Source: Unio delphinus
Lineage: Eukaryota; Mollusca; Bivalvia; Unionida; Unionidae
Length of the DNA: 64,000 nucleotides
Assembly (NCBI GenBank): GCA_029339505.1
Contig: JAQISU010000123.1
Location: 2,447,001-2,511,000, forward strand
Direction of reading: 5' to 3'
Shown: positions 11,893 to 24,822 of the stretch, one piece after another
How positions within the stretch are numbered: the first letter of the stretch is position 1
Layout of the letters: every line of letters starts with the position of its first letter
Made by a program: the position numbers and the translations under genes
Notes under the pieces: model-generated
Database searches by the model: none
What the model saw: the letters and a program-made list of their open reading frames with translations, nothing else
What the model was told of the DNA's origin: nothing

Positions 11893-12850
11893 TAAAGATA
11901 TACTTTTTTAACTGAAGCATTGATGATAATAGTCTAATGGAATATCTCAGTCTACATATAGTCAAGGAAGGTTCCAAACAAGATACTATATACTTTTTTA
12001 ACTGAAGCATTGATGATAATAGTCTAATGGAATATCTCAGTCTACATATAGTCAAGGAAGGTTCCAAACAAGATACTATATACTTTTTTAACTGAAGCAT
12101 TGATGATAATAGTCTAATGGAATATCTCAGTCTACATATAGTCAAGGAAGGTTCCAAATAAGATACTATATACTTTTTTAACTGAGGCATTGATGATAAT
12201 AGTCTAATGGAATATCTCAGTCTACATATAGTCAAGGAAGGTTCCAAATAAGATACTATATACTTTTTTAACTGAGGCATTGATGATAATAGTCTAATGG
12301 AATATCTCAGTCTACATATAGTCAAGGAAGGTTCCAAATAAGATACTATATACTTTTTTAACTGAAGCATTGATGATAATAGTCTAATGGAATATCTCAG
12401 TCTACATATAGTCAAGGAAGGTTCCAAATAAGATACTATATACTTTTTTAACTGAGGCATTGATGATAATAGTCTAATGGAATATCTCAGTCTACATATA
12501 GTCAAGGAAGGTTCCAAATAAGATACTATATACTTTTTTAACTGAAGCATTGATGATAATAGTCTAATGGAATATCTCAGTCTACATATAGTCAAGGAAG
12601 GTTCCAAATAAGATACTATATACTTTTCTAACTGAGGCATTGATGATGAGAGTCTAATGGAATATCTCAGTCTACATATAGTCAAGGAAGGTTCCAAACA
12701 AGAGCACACCTTAGATACACAAGAAAGTAATTATAGTAGTCATATACAAAAAAACTCGTCACTTTCAAAATGCAAAGATGCAAATACAGTAAAAACTCCT
12801 TCTTAAAATATTTCACATAGCCCCTTGTATGTAATATGTGCCTGCACCCT
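11893..12850 (-). repeat. Copy B of the inverted duplication, with 90-bp array (about 9 units)
   Basis: The array (11893-12712) repeats every 90 bp with very few differences. The flank 12713-12850 is the reverse complement of 6066-6206. Units vary at a few alternating sites (GAAGCAT or GAGGCAT; CAAACA or CAAATA). The period keeps a 291-codon frame open on the minus strand, with a 30-residue repeat containing LEPSLTICRLRYSIR. Variable sites change the amino acid (Cys/Tyr, Leu/Pro) rather than being silent. I judge it a minisatellite, not a gene. Confidence 0.93.
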
Positions 12851-14056
12851 AAAAATTTCAATCACATGATCCGCCCCCTCTTCAACATTAAACTTTTTTA
12901 AGAATCTTCCATGTCTACCATTTAATATGAAATAAATGATGTACCCTTCGAATAAACACACCATAATTATGTAAGGTGACTTCGATGCTGCAAAAATACA
13001 CTTAACGCTTGTTTTAAACGTTTTACCTTTACAATTTAAACTGCATTGAACTGTAGAACCTAGATTTGTTTTCAGTTTTAAACATACAATAAAAACCAAC
13101 AAACAAATGGTTATAATAGTTTAACTGCATAATACCATTGTTGTGCATTTCCTGCCACATGTGCATGAAGCAGACCCTACATTTATTCCTCTTGCAATGA
13201 ATAGTACAACAAACAGAAGCTCCATAGTTCCCATCCGCTAATGCCCCAGGCATGTTTTATTTCTGAAATGATTTCATATTCCAAAGTATCAATACAATAT
13301 AAAATCCTTTCAAGATTGCACTTTATGACCCATGTTTCAAAGTACAAAGCAGTCTATTGTAATATTTCGTCTTCTATGGCCTAAAATGTGTTAGAGCTGG
13401 TTTAGGATTTTGTAAATTGGGAATTATGAAAAGTAAATAATACACAGCACCGATGTGGTAATACCGGCATACAGACCGTACATACTTGTACTAAATTTAT
13501 TTTATTACTATCAATAAAAATGTGATGTTGATTTAAAAATCAATTTAAAATATTTCAATAATTCTCTTTGATCTTCAACTATCAATTAAGTTCTAAAAAT
13601 CCATTTCCTGACCCAAAGAGGCATCTCAAGCACTGACGAGTCCAATTAATACAATTTTCATTGCCTGTACATTTTTCTTAACTGAATATTTGAACATTTG
13701 TCACCTTTAATAGTAATGGTTTTATAACTGTTGGAAAATATAATTATAATATAAATTTCTCCCAATAAAAGAGGTTTATTTTTCTGTTCAAAAATGATCA
13801 GTGACGGACTTCACTGAAGAGTACATAGGAAATTGAAGTGAATGACACTGCCAATTCTTTTCTTTTAAACTTTGTTTCAAACCAAAACTTCTCTCCATGA
13901 TAGCTGTACATGTAATACAATGTTTTGTCCCATTATGATGAAGAAATAAAACTTTGTCAATACTCAAATCTCCAACATTGGGTAATTCATTATCAAGAAA
14001 TGTATTCTGATATTATGTTTAGCGTAAGTAAGGTATATGGTAACATTTATTTAAAT
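12851..14056. other. AT-rich stretch with two unassigned open frames
   Basis: Overlapping minus-strand frames (12803-13102, 13029-13253) continue past copy B, but in two frames and without a recognisable domain. Nothing else is supported. Confidence 0.4.
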
Positions 14057-14117
14057 CTCTAGATAAATATATCCTAATATTTTTTTTAAATCTCTAGATA
14101 AATATATCCTAATATCT
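14057..14117. repeat. Direct duplication of ~30 bp
   Basis: AAATCTCTAGATAAATATAT followed by CCTAATAT occurs twice in a row, separated by a short T-run. Confidence 0.9.
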
Positions 14118-14862
14118 ACAGCACACACGCTGATCTCTCCTTTCCTATCTTCACAAACATTGTTGACTCATATCCTCCTGAGAAAATTCTGCCATAAATC
14201 ACAAAACAGTTAAGTGTGACCTTGTCATATTTTGTGATAAATGAAAGACATTATGTCACAATTTACATGCGACTTTTTAAGAAGGTGTAAAAAATATTTA
14301 TTTGTGTGCTCATAAGAAATAGTATGTGTTACAAATATTAACAGATGCCTACATAATTGACATTAAATAGGTGATGATATCTGACAGATGCTGATATTGT
14401 TAAAAAGAACCCAGAAATTTACAATGGTATCAAAAATAGTTATAAATTAAAAAAAAATTATCAAACACTATCAGAAAGGTAAAAAAGTAGTTAATGTTTC
14501 TGAATTAATTAAATAAAATGTATTTCAAACAACTTAATAAAAACCTGTCTTAATAATAATCCATTAAAATCATTCTCAAATTATAATGATGGAAGCAAAT
14601 GACCAAAATGTATTTTATGTGACTTTATAAATAAGTACTTTATCACTGATAAAAGACCCTGTCTGCCCTTTAAAGAGAATACACAAAAACAAAGTAAATT
14701 GAGACTTTAACAATTCAGAAACCATCGGACAATCTTTTTTTCACTGTATAACATAGAAAACCTTTAACCAAATTGCAAAAATTTGTCCAAATTACATTTT
14801 TAAGTCTAATTTATTGTTTTAAAATAAATTTGCTCTCACGTATTCAAATTTTTACAACTATC
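14118..14862. other. AT-rich stretch, nothing recognised
   Basis: No feature supported. Confidence 0.45.

Positions 14863-14947
<85 letters not shown>
14863..14947. repeat. (AAT)n-(ATT)n palindromic microsatellite
   Basis: About 20 AAT repeats pass directly into about 8 ATT repeats, giving a perfect inverted repeat at the junction near 14922. Confidence 0.96.
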
Positions 14948-16721
14948 CAAATATATGGGCTGTAATATATAATGCTAGATAAAAGTAAACATGCTCATTG
15001 ATCTCCCCTTGAGTTTACTTAACAGTGTTTCAGAAGTTGTTTCCCTTAGATTCTCAGCACCAACAGGAAAGAAAACAAAATGTCTGCTCTCAACAATGGA
15101 TAAATCCTTCATAAATATTAGTTCAAAGGCAATTTCTAGGCAAACAATATTCACCATACTGATAATTTCAAATTAGCATTGATAAAGAAGCATGATAACT
15201 GAGCTGAAATTTTTTAATCACAAGTCTGACAGGAAATTACATCAGTAGACAGGGGCTGAAAAAAAAAATGGTCCAAAAAAATCAAATCCTGCATGAATCA
15301 GAAAGCAGATTCTAAAGCAAAAGGATATATGATGTGTGAATTCTGGTTAGTGGTAAGTTTTGGACTTGAGTCAAGGTCAGCAAACTATATTAGCAAGGAA
15401 TACAGTAACTGTAATGAACAATTTTCTATAAAAAAATTTCAGACATGTGAATCAATTTACTGGCAGTCTAACGTTAAGCCATACAACTTATGGTAGGATG
15501 TACTGGACGATTTATGCAGGAAATTGTCACAACTGACTATAAAATGGAAAATCAACAGGTCCAAACCAGAAATTAACTTAGACCATTCTTAATTTCAGTC
15601 CCTGGAAGGATTTAATCAAGGATGTATATTTGCAACAATGGCATAAAAAATTACAGAGTGCCCACTCAAATATGAAATAACCATCTGTCCACAAGGCCAG
15701 TATCAAAATAATTAGTTCATGTTTCACATGGCTCTGCCCCAACAATGTTTCTGTTTCTAAATGCTTCACTCTATATACCAAGCTCATTACATTATTCTCT
15801 TCTCATTACATCATTGCCATATCAATGATTTTACTTCTGGTTCAAATAAACACAGGACCATCATCTCTAGAAACTTGTACATAAGCACACTCAGTGGATC
15901 ACATCTCAGGTCACTCACAAGTGATTCATACCGCATTTACCGCATATGTTGGGGCACAAAAACAAATTATTTATTTCATGTCCCAGAACTTATGGTGATT
16001 TTTTTAAAAACCTATTCAATGTGATCCAAGACTTAGGAAATGAATTAAATTGTTTTCATTTTGCACCTGCTCCCCTATCCCCACAACCAGCCACACCATC
16101 TGTTACAATAAAATAGATAAATAAACTGCCTCGACAATAGCAATAAAGGAAAAATATATCCACAAACTCTGTATAAGTAACGCATGCATCCATAGTTGTT
16201 ATTGCTTTCATCAGACAATGTAAGACATTGGTCAGTGACGTGAATATTGAGAAACAAATGTTTGCTTGTCCTCAAAGGTTTGAATGTTTTGAGAATAAAA
16301 ACTGCATCTAGCAAAATCACAGATGAATGAAAGAGCGAGACAGAATTGTCAACCCCATTGCTCAAAAGAACCTACCATTCATGCATGACACGATGTAAGG
16401 CACAAACATAACCAAGAGTGTATTATATCCAGGGTAACATTATGAAATTATCTCACAAACAAAAATCATTATCAGAAATATGTTACCTGTGAGTACAAAT
16501 GACAATCTTTTTGATTAAATTGGTTACAAAAAGTATTATTAAAGCAAGTTAATCTGTGAATATAGTGTTTACCATTACCACATTTAAACTTCATTCTAGA
16601 CTATTAATCTTAAACAATAACTTTCTGACCTTTTTACTGATGATATCTAGTTTGGTAAATGGACTGAATGCTGCTGACCAAATGGTGACAGGACAAAATG
16701 GCAATAGTCTTCATACCCAGA
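14948..16721. other. AT-rich stretch, nothing recognised
   Basis: Several short open frames on both strands overlap each other. None has a domain, repeat or splice context that supports it. Confidence 0.4.
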
Positions 16722-16972
16722 CAGTTGTTGTAGGGTTTAATGCTATTTTTCAGCACATAATAGGCTATACATGGTGGCCAGTATTAATGGTGGAAGAAGA
16801 ACGCGGGGAAAACCCATGGAAAGAACCACTGACTCCCAAGAAGCTACTGGCATGTTTTCTCACATATCCACATTTGCCAAATCTGAGACTCGAACCCACG
16901 TAGACAGAGGTCAAATGGCATTGATCCGTAACATAGGGTGCTTAAGACCACTCTGCCACTCAGGGCCCCTCA
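16722..16972 (-). mobile_element. SINE family B copy, minus strand
   Basis: A second tRNA-derived SINE family. Read on the minus strand it starts GGGGCCCTGAGTGGCAGAGT (A-box region) and has a B box, GTGGGTTCGAGTCTCAG. It ends GCTGAAAAATAGCATTAAAC before a CAAC-type tail. It is about 250 bp. Open frames at 16556-16903 and 16771-16992 run through it by chance. Confidence 0.88.
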
Positions 16973-17599
16973 TACCCCAGACAGAATGGTGATGAAATTA
17001 TATGACCATACAACATAATGGCGATATCCTATTTTCAGACTGAAAAGGTTAAATAAAATGTTTATAGAAAATAAAGTGACTTAAACCATAAATAATCCGT
17101 AAATCAAATTATCACAGAAAATGGCTGTACATCTGAATTCAACCAATTATGAAATGGAACTAAATAATACTTTACAAACAAATTCCAACTTTTGTATGTT
17201 TCAGCAGTTGTAAAACTTTTTTTTTTATCAACCATGCTCTATGTATCTACACTGATGCTCCTGTCTTTATTTGTTTAAGGTGGTATCTGAATTTTGGAAA
17301 AAGTATGTGGTAACAAAACACACAAATTAAAAACATTACACCATGTGGTGTTCATGATGGTTTTTCTTGCACAAAGAAATAGGGTCTCACTTTGCCATAT
17401 ACACTGATAAAAGAAACACTAGTATTGTCATTACCAGTTGGTTGTGGTATCCGTGTTTCTGGTCATTTACATGCTTCAGCGCTGTATTTGCTGACATCAG
17501 ACTATGTGTTAAGTTTATTGTTTTCATTACATTTGAATTACACACATTAATGAGACAAAAGTTGAGGGATCTATATTGTCAAGTGCCAACTTTTTCGCC
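16973..17599. other. AT-rich stretch, nothing recognised
   Basis: No feature supported. Confidence 0.4.
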
Positions 17600-19260
17600 A
17601 GTGAAATTCATTAATTAATTCTTAGTCTAGCCGACAGTTAACTGTCTTGGAGTAAAAGTTTGAACGAAATAATGTTTACTTAACTGGGTCAGGCTGTTAG
17701 AATATTGATAGTAGAACCGAACTTGGTGTTTGACACGCTTAAAAGAGAGAATTTCTCATGTATAGATGTCAAAGTGATTTGAAACAAATGGCAGGGTGAT
17801 ATTTCGACCCCAAGTGTCATTTTTGGCATCTTGATAGACGGTTTTTCAAAATGTCCGTAGGAATAGCATTTATTCCGATTGGACAAATGTAGAAGGAGGG
17901 GTGTGTGTCGAACCGTAGGATCGGGGAAATATATTCTCTGAGCTTATGAGTTTGAATTAGTCTAAAAATTTCTCTGCAAGAGAGAAACCAAAGGTAGAAG
18001 TAATTACCAGGACTCCGAGCGGACTTTAGGAAAGGACTTTCGTATAAAAGTATTGGGTTCCAGGGAAAAACTGAATGTGGAACGATTGTAAGATGCCAAA
18101 AACACAAGGTATTTAACTCAAATTCACATTTATCATGATGTAATTTATGTGATGTTTCTTTGTTACAGATGCATAATGTATTGATACTATGATACAAATA
18201 GTTCGGTATTACATTGATTTAATAACGTACTTTGATATGATGTTTCTTCGTTACAGATGCATGATGTGTTCATATTTTTGATAGTTCGGTATCACATTGA
18301 TTTAATAATGTATTTTTGAATTCTGAATTAGCATTTTCACCTTATAGACTTAGGTAGGTTAATGGGTGTTGTAGAAAACCCGCTGTGTACATTTATGATT
18401 GGAAAGTGCTACATTAATTTTGAATTTATCATATTAGTGAATATGGATTGGTGTTATGATATATTACCTCACTTTACGTAATGATTTACGGGAATATATG
18501 TGACTTTCCCAAATTCTGATGTTGATAATTAGCAGTATAGCTCTATTGATCTGAAGACTTGTGTAGTATTTGTTAGCCGTATAAAAGTTAACACTGAAAG
18601 TAAGATCTGATTGTTCGAACCAGAAAGACGGATGGACAATCTCAACTCTTTAAAGCATAACAAGATACTTAGGACATTTTACCCTTTTCTTTTCAAAGGA
18701 AAATAGTTTGTTTGGAAAGAGTGAGAATTAGCGAGAAGTCAAGAAAAGGAGGGAAAAGAAGTCAAGAAAAAGGAGGGAAAAGAAGTCAGAAGTCAGTGTG
18801 GAATTCCCCGTTCAATCAAAGGGAAAGCTAAAGTCGTGACGCACGCAGAAGGAAAAAACCAGTCGACGAACAAGGTCATTGTGAATCACCCAAGAGTCCA
18901 ATGTTAATGAACATTTGATTTCATGATGAAAGTTACTATCAGTTATTAACGGTTAAATTCATCTATTTTATTAGTGTTTGAATTTTAATTAACGTATCTA
19001 CTATTTTAAAGCTTCGGTTTTGAAGTACTTCTGAACGAAGAATAGTCAGAAGGAAAGAAAATTGTAATTTACTGTGTCATTCTTGTCTTAATTGTATTTT
19101 AATTAAATTCTCTTTTTATCTTTACGGGGGTTCGTGTGTTGTCTTGTTCAAGATACCATCTCAGATTACCATATCCACTCTATGACCGGGCAAATTACAC
19201 CGCTGAGGTCATTCCTTAGATAAACGAGTATTAACGGGAGGCGGGGTCGAGTGTTATTTT
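17600..19260. other. Compositionally distinct, CpG-richer segment of unknown origin
   Basis: Differs from its surroundings in having more CG dinucleotides (GACGCACGC, GTCGACGAAC, ACGGGAGGCGGGGTCG) and purine-rich repeats at 18729-18796 (AAGTCAAGAAAAGGAGGG). A ~95-bp tandem duplication covers 18138-18312 (ATGATGTTTCTTYGTTACAG). An AATTAAA followed by GT-rich sequence at 19095-19150 resembles an LTR R-U5 end. No matching second LTR, PBS or TG/CA pair with target duplication was found, so a retroelement remnant is only a suggestion. Confidence 0.35.
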
Positions 19261-19679
19261 TCCAAGTTGCGCAATACCTCTGACCAGGGACTTGTGCAAT
19301 ATTGTACTGATAACCCTTGATATCGAGCCACACATTACATATATCATTGTTAATAATTTTAGCAAATAAACCTTTTGACACAATATAAGTACACAAAATT
19401 TAATACACATTATTTTCCAAAAACTTTTATCACCAATCTGAAAATACAAAATCACCATATTGATCTACATCCCTATAATATTACTGCCATTTTGTCACAG
19501 ATATGAAGAATATCACCATTTTGTCTAGTGCCATTTTGTCCTACAACCTTAGTTATACTAAATTTGATCCTTCATCTCAAATGGCTGAAAAATTAGAGTG
19601 CAAAGAAAATTACAATAGAATATTTTGACAATATGACACCATTCTAGTGACTTTGATGACAAGATCTCAGTGATTATAT
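19261..19679. other. AT-rich stretch, nothing recognised
   Basis: Minus-strand frames near 19166-19458 overlap in two frames without a domain. Confidence 0.4.
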
Positions 19680-20340
19680 ACAAACAAACTTTCTAATGAT
19701 GACATATACAAATACCAAGTACACATAGTGCTGTTTAATCTCCAACAGCTGTATAGAATGGACAAGAAGAAAATAAAATATGGTCTAAAGTCTTGAGCCT
19801 GAAGATTGAACCCCCAATGAAATACAAAATTACATCTTTTACTTGTACAAGTATCCCAATTTTTATCCCATAATCTCATCTCATACAACTTAAATGTTGC
19901 AGAGCAAAAGGAAACATGTACATAAAATATCAGGCCAGGACTGTTCTTGAAGATAGAACCCCCAGCTAGTAATGACTTATCATCTAAATGATTTATAAGT
20001 ATACCAACTTTCATCCCTAAACCTCAACAAGGTTTAAAGTTTGGAGCAGAAGACAAATCACATATGTAGAATACATAACAATGATCTTGAAGACTGAACA
20101 CCAATATGGTAAACAACAACCTGGTGATGGTGATATCATGTTTCATCCCTTAATATGATATATAGTGTTAAATAAAAATATCAGAAAGGAAAGTGTGATG
20201 GATAAGAAGAAAAAAACTGAGCTATGGTCTGGAAGATAATGTACATGTAAGTGAACCAAGATTCATCAATTTAATCTCACATGAGTTTTAAGTTATTGAT
20301 TGGATGGGCGATGATGGACAGACTGACATTCTGATGGAAA
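19680..20340. repeat. Degenerate ~143-bp tandem array (about 4 units)
   Basis: The phrases TGAAGATTGAACCCCC, TGAAGATAGAACCCCC and TGAAGACTGAACACC recur about every 140-147 bp, each followed by TTTCATCCC and then ATAAAATAT-like sequence. A diverged fourth unit has GGAAGATAATGTACA. Confidence 0.75.
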
Positions 20341-21645
20341 GAAATACAATGCTGACAGTACAAGAAAGTTGTGATATGTTCAAACAATACCTAGAAGTGA
20401 TTTTCATTTATATGTTGACAAATGTTGACTTCTTTTTAATGGTAAAAAAGATTCAGTATGCTTTTTTTCCCCAGTATATATAACATATAGTAGCTGGTAA
20501 TGACAACACCATACCACTAAAATGAAGCCAAATTTCATTAAATATTAAACTAAGGAAACCTTTTAACGTCTCTACAATCATTAGGTCTAACTATTTTTCA
20601 CAGACAAGCCATCATAAAATGTTTCAGTCAATTAAATGGTACATAGTTTATGTCCTTTTCTTTCAGATATGATTTTTGTGTTGAAACCAATGAAGAAGAA
20701 AATCACAGTTCTGCTAACCATAGCTTTATGTTCATGTAGCACTCTAAAATTGCCACACTTTACACCTCTAACTGTACCACAGACAATAAAACAACCTTCA
20801 GTGACAGCTCTATTATCAATACAGAAATAAAACTGAGCCATAAAATGCCATGATAAAATACTCTTATAACAATTTTTTTTAATGAATAATTAAAACAGCC
20901 CTGGAAAATCCACATTTATCAATAAGATCAACTGAGACAGAGACTACACATGCTGTTGATTAAGAGGAAAGGAACAGGACACAGCATAATTTTTAATACA
21001 TCACACATCATTGCTAATTGATTGGACGTAGTATCTGACACAGTAAAAAAGATACTAGTTCACTGACCATATAGTATCAATGTATGTTTATATATAAATT
21101 CTGGAAAGAAAATACAATTTTTAAATGTCTATACAAATATGTATCATAGAATGGGACTAAAAGCCAAACAAGAAACAAAATCACACAATTTCTAAGTCAT
21201 AACCAAAAATGTGTGTGTATGAAAAAGGACCAAATTTTGACTTCAAATTAATATGGATTACCATTTCACTGTTTGAAAAAAATGTTAATGGATATGTCAC
21301 TTTATCTTTAATAAAGGTTGCTTGTAAAATACTTGCCATATTGGGGCCATGAAGGCCATAATATGGACTGCACCTGTTTTGGGATTATTATCAATTCCTT
21401 TGAAGTAGCAGAAAACAAAGGTGAACTTGCCCATTAATCAACTTTTTCTGGGGCCCTGTGATAGGTGCTGGTGAATTGAAAGTGATACAAATTGTATCAA
21501 CATAAAACAGCCATTCACACACTATCTTCAAAACACAAATCCCAAAATAGCATTTACTGTCATGAAACAACTGTTAAATACACAATTTAATTAAGCTGAT
21601 GAATAAAAATCCTTTTGATCGGTTGTTACACACAAAAAAAATTCT
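20341..21645. other. AT-rich stretch, nothing recognised
   Basis: Open frames on both strands at 20632-20841 mirror each other and show no domain. Confidence 0.4.
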
Positions 21646-21966
21646 GGCACCACTTCTGGTGATCTAGTGGTTAGAGCATCCGCTGTAGAAGCGGGAGGTC
21701 ATGGGTTCGACCCCTGTTTGAGTCATACCAAAGACTTCCAAAAATGGTACTAACAGCTGCCTCACTTGACGCTCAGTGTTAAGAGGTTCGTGTTAGGACT
21801 GGTTGGTCTGGTGTCAGGATAATGTGACTGGGTGGGACATGATGCTACATGTCTGTGGCATGATGCCCCAGTGATAGACATCACTATAAACTGCCTCACT
21901 GCAGACATCATAGCGATATGACTGAAAAATTGTTAAAGCTACGTTAAAAATCCTAATCAAACAAAC
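21646..21966 (+). mobile_element. SINE family A copy, plus strand, essentially complete
   Basis: The best reference copy here. Head: GATCTAGTGGTTAGAGCATC (A-box region) and GGGTTCGACCCCTG (B box). Body: AGTCATACCAAAGACTT, TGGTACTAACAGCTGCCTC, GGATAATGTGACTGGGTGGG and AGACATCACTATAAACTGCC. The tail, TTAAAAATCCTAATCAAACA, is A/C-rich. It is about 320 bp, Pol III-type, and depends on a partner LINE. Confidence 0.93.
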
Positions 21967-22137
21967 AAAATCATCTTCTTAGTGTGCAATTTTCTTCACG
22001 CTGAACATATAGGAGCCAATTTTCATGAGAACTGTCTACTTAAAAGAAATGGGATCTATGCCTGACCCAGCATTACAATGAGAACTCGCTAGTTATGCAG
22101 GCACGAGTTATAGAGGGAGGGACTGGTGTATTACAAA

Positions 22138-22330
22138 AACTGTATTCATACACATTTATGGGGGTCTCATTGCCATCTCACCTCTGTCCATGTGGGTTTG
22201 AGTTGGTATGTGAGAAAGCTTGCCAGTCGATTAATATCTGCTGACAGTTCCAACCGAGGTTTACCCAGGTTATTCCTCCACCAGCTATAATGACTGCTAT
22301 GTACAGCTTATCGTGTATTAAAAAATGGCA
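22138..22330 (+). mobile_element. SINE family B copy, plus strand, diverged
   Basis: Resembles family B from the B-box region (CCATGTGGGTTTGAGTTGG) to the 3' body (ATTAAAAAATGGCATTGAAC). The A-box head is missing and substitutions are frequent, so the boundaries are approximate. Confidence 0.6.
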
Positions 22331-23184
22331 TTGAACCTAAAAACAACACCATCCAAATTTACTTGCACAAATATTTCATGTAACGCCAGTAAACAATTTT
22401 TTGGAGAATTAACTATCAAAAGTTTATTTATTAAAATATTAATGTCTTTTTCCCATATACATTTTTTCATTAGTTCCATTTTTTCAACCAGAGACAGTAA
22501 CTCACAGATGGTTTTCCTTCTCGTCAATTTATCAATATCATACCTGTAAATTCTGGACAGCTAATTTGTCCAGTTTTCTGAAAACCTCTATATGTTAAAA
22601 TCTTAATGTTTCATTTAAATTAAGTTCCAGGTTTCATCTAAATTTACAGAGGAGATGGTATATAGGCAGATCATCCTGCATTATGACTTTACACAACAGG
22701 GTCAATGAAATTTAGTAAATTGTACATGCCACCATGAAAATGTCTGTTAACTACTCTTCTGATGTAATGATGTAAATGTTTACTCTAATGTTTGAAAATA
22801 TAAAACTGAAGCTTTCTGTAAAAATATTCACAGTAATAAATGAACATGAAACTTTTGGTTGTCGGACACATTTGAAGTGATTACACATAATCAGTGCCAA
22901 ATGACTGATGCATGAAGTAAAATGTATTGGTCAAGGGGAGATAAATATAAGAACTTTCCAACGAAAAGGTCTATAATACAAAAGACACACCACCATTTCA
23001 TGTTAGTGAGAAATGTCAATCTCCAAAGGATGGGACTGATGTTTTTATAAACACCGATTTTGCCAGGAATACAGAAAATGCGAATTTATAAAATGACAGG
23101 TTAGTACATGTATATGGAACTGTCCATTCAAATTCAGTGACTGCAGGCAGCTCTGGCTACTTCATTTAGGCATCATTACTCTAC
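22331..23184. other. AT-rich stretch, nothing recognised
   Basis: No feature supported. Opposite-strand frames at 22318-22549 are mutual shadows. Confidence 0.4.
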
Positions 23185-23482
23185 ATTAATGTGTCTTGAC
23201 AGAACAGACTACTTTGTCAGTGTGTCTTGATGTCTAACAGAACAGATAACTTTGTCAGTGTCTTGACATCTAACAGCACAGATTACTTAGTGTGTCTTGA
23301 TGTCTAACAAACAGATTACTTTGTCAGCGTGACTTGATAACTAACAGAACAGATTACTTTGTCAGTGTGACTTGACATCTAACAGAACAGTTTACTTTAT
23401 CAGGTGTGTCTTAACATCTAACAGCATGTCAATGTGACTTGACATTAAACAGCACAGAATATTTACTTTGTCTATACTGTAT
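23185..23482. repeat. Degenerate ~35-bp tandem array (about 8 units)
   Basis: Units of the form GTGTCTTGACATCTAACAG followed by AACAGATTACTTTGTCA, with several indels. Confidence 0.9.
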
Positions 23483-24082
23483 GATTAAATCATGTTTAAG
23501 TAGATTTTTATCTAGACAGGTTCTTGTATCAAAAGTTTTGCAAGGCTTTCTGTGTGAAACTGGGCATATAAAAAAATGAAGAAAAAAACATGTGTTTATT
23601 TTGACAGTTTTTAATATAGTGCAGTGATTTTACAATGGCTCTAATTCCTGTGATAACTTCATCCAGTAACCTGAGCTCAATATAAAGTTTGGGGGTATAG
23701 CCTTGTTCCCATCACTGGCAAATGAAGACATGTAATCACATTAGAAGAGGACAGATTTGCATGTCAAAAGGTGAAATGAGGATACTAGATTTAGTACATG
23801 CAACACAATTGAGATTACACTGATCAGACGCTAGTTTCAAAGTATATGCAAGAGACAATTTCATTAATCTGCGATAAAGTGTTGTTTCATGATGGGGAGT
23901 TTAAAATGATCCCATAATAATGAGACATGAGAAAATGTTAACCACACAATAAAAATTTAAACCATACCAATGTTAACAATCTTAAAATCCAAAATATTTC
24001 TTAAAATAAAACAAATGTGTGACATTAGTAGTTATCTTTCACCAATATACAATTTACCACAATCATACACAAGTTCTCATCT
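23483..24082. other. AT-rich stretch, nothing recognised
   Basis: No feature supported. Confidence 0.45.
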
Positions 24083-24344
24083 GGTTGGTTGGTTGGTTGT
24101 TATACTGTAGGGTTTAACACCATTTTTCAACACAAGAGAGGCTATGCATGGCAGCCAGTATTAATGGTGTAGGACAAACCAGAAAAACACCAGAAAGAAC
24201 CACTAACCCACAAGAAGTTACTGGCAAGCTTTCTCACATAACCACATTGTCCAATCGGAGACTCAAACCCACACTGACAGAGGTGAGATGGCAGTGATCC
24301 ATAACGGAGAGCACTTTAGACCACTCTGTCACTTGGAGGCCCCA
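24083..24344 (-). mobile_element. SINE family B copy, minus strand
   Basis: Read on the minus strand: GGCCTCCAAGTGACAGAGTG (A-box region), GTGTGGGTTTGAGTCTCCG (B box), then a body ending GTTGAAAAATGGTGTTAAAC. A GGTT-type simple tail (complement AACC) sits at 24083-24099. The domain order matches the copy at 16722. Confidence 0.88.
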
Positions 24345-24374
24345 GTTCTCCTCTGGAATTAAATGTGTGAATGA

Positions 24375-24668
24375 TGGACAGAAAAAATTAACTGGACAAA
24401 AACAATAAAAAGATTCAAACTAAAAAATTCTGAGAAGCATAAGGTACAGCTGGACCTCAAGTTAAAAAATTGCACCAAGTCTAGGAGATATCTTGAACAG
24501 TCTCCTAGTTTTGATCTAGCAGCCAAAATTGTAATAGACAAATGTATGGAAGCACAGATGGATTCCATATCTGTATCTCCTGCCAACTTTATTGGGCCAA
24601 GGAAAACTAAAATGGCTGATATAAGATGCCTGTCAGCTATGGCATCCATTACTTACACCCTTAATTAA
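24375..24668 (+). other. Unassigned 97-codon open frame without start codon
   Basis: The frame between stops starts WTEKINWTK and includes FDLAAKIVIDKCMEAQMDS. It looks lysine- and aspartate-rich and protein-like. A second open stretch in another frame follows (about 24646-24822, with LLPQMLADMAKETISKFF), as if one coding region had suffered a frameshift. The minus strand is also open (24359-24649), so chance is a real possibility. I recognise no family. It lies immediately right of the SINE and could be a decayed gene or transposon fragment. Confidence 0.25.
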
Positions 24669-24822
24669 AATATACCACTGTGATGGTAAAACCACTGCCA
24701 TGAGAAGAAATGGAGGTTGTAATGAGTTATTTCAATCTTTGCTTCCTCAAATGCTTGCAGACATGGCCAAGGAGACCATATCCAAGTTCTTTTATGATCT
24801 CAAGAGACACATTCAAATTTGA

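Noticed and set aside
11834..12709. 291-codon repeat protein on the minus strand
   Set aside because: It is the 90-bp array read in an open frame. Differences between units change amino acids and the frame exists only because 90 is divisible by three.
13029..13253. Cysteine-rich 74-codon protein on the minus strand
   Set aside because: No recognised cysteine spacing or splice context; it overlaps another frame of equal quality.
16556..16903. 115-codon protein
   Set aside because: Its second half is antisense SINE family B sequence and the first half shows no domain.
19095..19150. End of a solo LTR
   Set aside because: GT-rich sequence after AATTAAA is suggestive, but no matching TG start, target duplication, PBS or second copy was found.
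21646..21720. tRNA gene
   Set aside because: A- and B-box-like sequences belong to a SINE head; the body and tail of family A follow, and no cloverleaf acceptor pairing was seen.
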